From assembly GCA_034506455.1 (NCBI GenBank), contig JAPDPN010000108.1:1-9678 (forward strand): a stretch of DNA of 9,678 bases. Direction: 5' to 3'. Made by a program: the position numbers and the translations under genes. Positions 7,423 to 9,678 of the stretch are shown in pieces; within the stretch, counting starts at the first letter, position 1; each line of letters starts with the position of its first letter. Source of the stretch: Fontimicrobium_A sp034506455. Its GTDB lineage: Bacteria; Zhuqueibacterota; Zhuqueibacteria; Residuimicrobiales; Krinioviventaceae. Below the pieces are notes generated by a model. The model saw only the letters and a list, made by a program, of their open reading frames with translations, was not told the origin of the DNA and searched no databases.

Positions 7423-7896
7423 ATGAGCAATACAGTTAATTTGAAACCCGGCGATCCGGCTCCTGATTTTTCTCTTATCGGCTCGGATGGTCAAACCTAT
7501 AGTCTTTCGCAATTTCTCGGCAAAAAGCGCGTCGTGCTTTATTTTTACCCCAAAGACGACACTCCAGGCTGCACCAAGGAAGCGTGTTCTTTTCGCGACC
7601 AGCTTCCGCAGCTGCAGGCCAAAGATGCCGTTGTGCTCGGCGTCAGCGCCGATGATTCAGATTCGCATCAAAAATTTATTCAAAAATACGGTTTGAATTT
7701 TCCGCTGCTGTCTGATACCGATCATCGCGTGGCCGAGGCATACGGCGCTTGGGGTGAAAAGAAAATGTACGGCAAATCCTACATGGGCATGATCCGCAAG
7801 ACGTTTGTCATCGGCAAAGACGGACGCATTGAACATGCCTTCCACAAGGTCACTCCGGAGGGCCACGGCGAGGAGATCGTCAACCTTCTCGGATAA
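7423..7896 (+). CDS. bcp: Thioredoxin-dependent peroxiredoxin, Bcp/PrxQ type
   Basis: A 157-residue peroxidase that reduces hydrogen peroxide and organic hydroperoxides in the cytoplasm, with electrons from thioredoxin. It opens with the usual LKPGDPAPDFSLIGSDG. The active-site run is FYPKDDTPGCTKEACSFRD, with Pro43, Thr47 and peroxidatic Cys50. Cys55, five residues later, is placed as the resolving cysteine of atypical two-cysteine Bcp/PrxQ enzymes. The conserved active-site arginine is probably Arg125 in MIRKTFVI. Length is normal for the family, there is no signal peptide, and the C-terminus is complete. It sits between the SDR and the LarA-like gene. A hairpin follows 5 nt after its stop, so it may end the serpin-SDR-Bcp transcript. 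The 77 bp upstream show no convincing promoter. Confidence 0.96.
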   Translation: MSNTVNLKPGDPAPDFSLIGSDGQTYSLSQFLGKKRVVLYFYPKDDTPGCTKEACSFRDQLPQLQAKDAVVLGVSADDSDSHQKFIQKYGLNFPLLSDTDHRVAEAYGAWGEKKMYGKSYMGMIRKTFVIGKDGRIEHAFHKVTPEGHGEEIVNLLG

Positions 7897-7900
7897 AACG

Positions 7901-7930
7901 AGGGGGTAGCCTTTTCTACCCCCTTATTCT
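7901..7930 (+). terminator. Hairpin after bcp, probable intrinsic terminator
   Basis: GGGGGTAG (7902-7909) pairs perfectly with CTACCCCC (7916-7923) around a CCTTTT loop. An outer A7901-T7924 pair brings the stem to 9 bp. The following tract, TTATTCT, is only partly U-rich, so termination may be incomplete and some transcripts could continue into the gene that begins at 7954. Confidence 0.72.
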
Positions 7931-7953
7931 CACACGATAGAAAAGCAACGAGC

Positions 7954-9216
7954 GTGAATTTCCATTTCGGTAAACAGGTTTTGGACATCGAGCTGCCTCC
8001 GACCTGCCGCTGGAGGGAGTTAGAAAAGCCTTCGCCTGTAATACATGAAAGCGAGTCGGAAATCCTCGAGCGGGCCATCGAGGAGCTTATCGCAGCTCTC
8101 CGTATTCGACTTGCCCCCAAAGTTCGGCTGTTGATCATTGTCCCCGATCACACCCGTAAATGCAATCTGCCCTTTATCCTGCCGCGACTGACGCACGCTT
8201 TAGAAAAAACATTCCGACCCAGTATTGAGTTTTTAATAGCCAACGGCTCTCACGCCGCTCTTTCGAACGAGACACTCGCCGCTTTGCTTTCCCCCGAGAT
8301 AACGGCGCGCTATCGCGTCACCCAACATGACGCCAAGGACGAAAGCCGGCTGATTGATTTGGGCGCCACCACATTCGGTACCCCGATACGGCTAAATCGT
8401 AAAGTGCGCGAAGCGGATTTCATCATTACTGTCAACGGCATTCTTTATCACTATTTTGCCGGATTCGGCGGCGGGGCCAAGATGCTTCTGCCCGGAGTTG
8501 CCGGCTACGAAACCATACGCCGCAATCACAGCCTGAGCATCGATCCGGCTTGCGGCTTTCATCCCGGCTGCCGAGAAGGTAACTTGGACGATAATCCGGT
8601 TTTTCATGACCTGAGACAAGTGCTGAATTTCGTAAACAATGCCCTTTCTCTGCAGGTCGTTCTGGCGCCCGACGGCCGCCTCGCAGCTGCGGCAGGCGGT
8701 GATATCCTGCAGGTCCAGACAAGGTTGATGCCGATCGTTCAGCAACTCTATGGATTGCCGTTCGATGAGCAAGCGGATTGGGTCATTGCCGACGCCGGCG
8801 GCTTTCCCGGAGACGTCAATCTAATTCAGGCGCACAAGGCCATCCATCACGCCTTTCGCACCGTCAAGCGCGGGGGAACATTGATCATGATCGCCGAATG
8901 CGGCGAGGGTATCGGTTCTCAGACCTTTTTACCGACGTTCGATTATGGCGACTCGCGAACGATGGCCGCCGCCTTGAGCCGTAATTTTCAGATCAACAGT
9001 CAAACCGCTCTCGTCCTCAAGGAAAAAACGGAAAAAGCGAGGATCTATCTGCTCTCTAATCTGGAACCGGAAATTGTAAAGAAAACGGGGATGATTCCGC
9101 TCAAGCGTACCGAGGAAATTGCTGCTTTAGTTGAGAGAGAAGCTTCTGAAGGAAAAACAGGAATCGTCTTTCGGCAGTCCAACCTTTATCTGCCGCTATT
9201 GACCGTTGTTTCCTAA
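7954..9216 (+). CDS. LarA-like nickel-pincer enzyme (DUF2088 family)
   Basis: A 420-residue member of the lactate racemase LarA superfamily, whose enzymes racemise or epimerise 2-hydroxy acids with a nickel pincer nucleotide. By spacing I match the key LarA residues as recalled from the Lactobacillus plantarum enzyme: Asp65 and Arg68 in PDHTR, His100 in NGSHAA, His166 in LYHYFAGFGGG, Lys176 (the cofactor-attaching lysine) 10 residues later, His192 after another 16, and Gln292 and Lys295 in LIQAHKA. All are present. The residue before Gln292 is Ile291, whereas LarA has a tyrosine there, so the substrate may not be lactate. The start is GTG 7954; no clear ribosome binding site precedes it, but the family's N-terminus fits. 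No larB, larC or larE (cofactor synthesis) lies in the window. It starts 31 nt after the hairpin. Confidence 0.9.
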   Translation: MNFHFGKQVLDIELPPTCRWRELEKPSPVIHESESEILERAIEELIAALRIRLAPKVRLLIIVPDHTRKCNLPFILPRLTHALEKTFRPSIEFLIANGSHAALSNETLAALLSPEITARYRVTQHDAKDESRLIDLGATTFGTPIRLNRKVREADFIITVNGILYHYFAGFGGGAKMLLPGVAGYETIRRNHSLSIDPACGFHPGCREGNLDDNPVFHDLRQVLNFVNNALSLQVVLAPDGRLAAAAGGDILQVQTRLMPIVQQLYGLPFDEQADWVIADAGGFPGDVNLIQAHKAIHHAFRTVKRGGTLIMIAECGEGIGSQTFLPTFDYGDSRTMAAALSRNFQINSQTALVLKEKTEKARIYLLSNLEPEIVKKTGMIPLKRTEEIAALVEREASEGKTGIVFRQSNLYLPLLTVVS

Positions 9217-9678
9217 CAATTTTTCTTTTAATCCAAGAGCCCACGCTTCGATAAATTGCCAGTCACGCGTATCGATCCGCTCGGTGATCGGCAGGCCGTG
9301 CTCCTGCAGCACTCTCTGCATCAGTCGCCGCATAATCGGATTGAGCCGCTGCAAATCGATTTTTCCGCCGAAAGCTTCGCTGCTCAAAAATTTGAGCTCC
9401 GGATATTTTTCAGTGATAAAGCCGAGATAATCGCGACGGACTTTTTCCCGTCCCTCGTCCGTTGCAGCGGCAAGACAGACGGCAAACAGCGCTACTTTCT
9501 TTTGCGCCAAGACATCCCGATTTAGGGCAAAAAAGTCGCGGACATTGGCAAGAGGTCGCTCAGCCCGCACTGAGCTTCCGATAACGACGGCATCGAACGC
9601 TTCGACATCCTCACCCTGCAGATTATCCAGGTTTTCCACTCTTACATTTATGGCCGCGTCTTGCCCTAAAATCTCACC
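9196..9678 (-). CDS. Flavodoxin-domain protein, HemG-like, 5' end cut by window edge
   Basis: The C-terminal 160 residues of a flavodoxin-fold protein resembling the Flavodoxin_5 group, which includes menaquinone-dependent protoporphyrinogen oxidase HemG. Visible features are DAVVIGSSVRAERPL, the second FMN-binding region; the strand KKVALFAVCLA; a charged helix; FGGKIDLQRLN; and the closing TRDWQFIEAWALGL, which is typical of this group. The frame stays open to the right edge (GEILGQDAAINV precedes), so the GTG at 9639 is an internal valine and not the start. About 15-25 residues, including the FMN phosphate loop, should lie outside the window. Whether it works in haem synthesis or as a general quinone- or thiol-linked flavodoxin cannot be decided, since no other haem gene is present. 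Its stop lies inside the LarA-like gene, giving a 21-bp convergent overlap with no terminator between. Confidence 0.85.
   Translation of the reverse strand, partial: GEILGQDAAINVRVENLDNLQGEDVEAFDAVVIGSSVRAERPLANVRDFFALNRDVLAQKKVALFAVCLAAATDEGREKVRRDYLGFITEKYPELKFLSSEAFGGKIDLQRLNPIMRRLMQRVLQEHGLPITERIDTRDWQFIEAWALGLKEKLLGNNGQ

Noticed and set aside
9640..9678. Treating GTG 9639 as the start of the flavodoxin-domain gene.
   Set aside because: The frame is open to the window edge with plausible flavodoxin sequence, and starting at 9639 would lack the first strand and FMN phosphate loop.

Overview
The window is a compact stretch of bacterial chromosome of roughly balanced GC. It carries two divergent gene blocks that start from a shared intergenic region of about 170 bp (5047-5219). 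The predicted lipoprotein serpin points to a cell with a lipoprotein export pathway. There are no rRNAs, phage genes or insertion sequences to fix the taxon. My guess, with low confidence, is an environmental lineage of the Bacteroidota/Calditrichota/KSB1 kind, probably known from a draft or metagenome assembly.

Left block, minus strand, read right to left: lepA (elongation factor 4), an ABC transporter ATPase, its large two-lobed permease, and lepB (signal peptidase I, cut by the left window edge). Spacing is very tight: 14 nt, then two 4-nt ATGA overlaps. This looks like one operon, with the familiar lepA-lepB pairing split by an ABC exporter. lepA contains a 100-N scaffold gap. The 127 bp on either side of the gap are identical, so the gap is almost certainly spurious. 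Removing 4813-5039 (gap plus one copy) restores a normal, uninterrupted 597-residue LepA.

Right block, plus strand: an inhibitory-type serpin with a lipoprotein signal; an NAD(P)-binding atypical SDR of the NDUFA9-like/NmrA-like type whose start overlaps the serpin stop (ATGA); a Bcp/PrxQ-type thioredoxin-dependent peroxiredoxin; a hairpin that may be a terminator; and a LarA-like (DUF2088) protein that keeps all residues expected to hold the nickel-pincer cofactor. A HemG-like flavodoxin-domain protein enters from the right edge on the minus strand and overlaps the LarA-like gene tail to tail by 21 bp.

Most of the content is recognisable housekeeping or metabolic protein. I found no CRISPR array, toxin-antitoxin pair, mobile element or clear new system. 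The points most worth checking are the false gap in lepA, the lepA-ABC-lepB operon, the lipoprotein serpin coupled to an SDR, and the LarA-like enzyme with a changed residue next to the active site.
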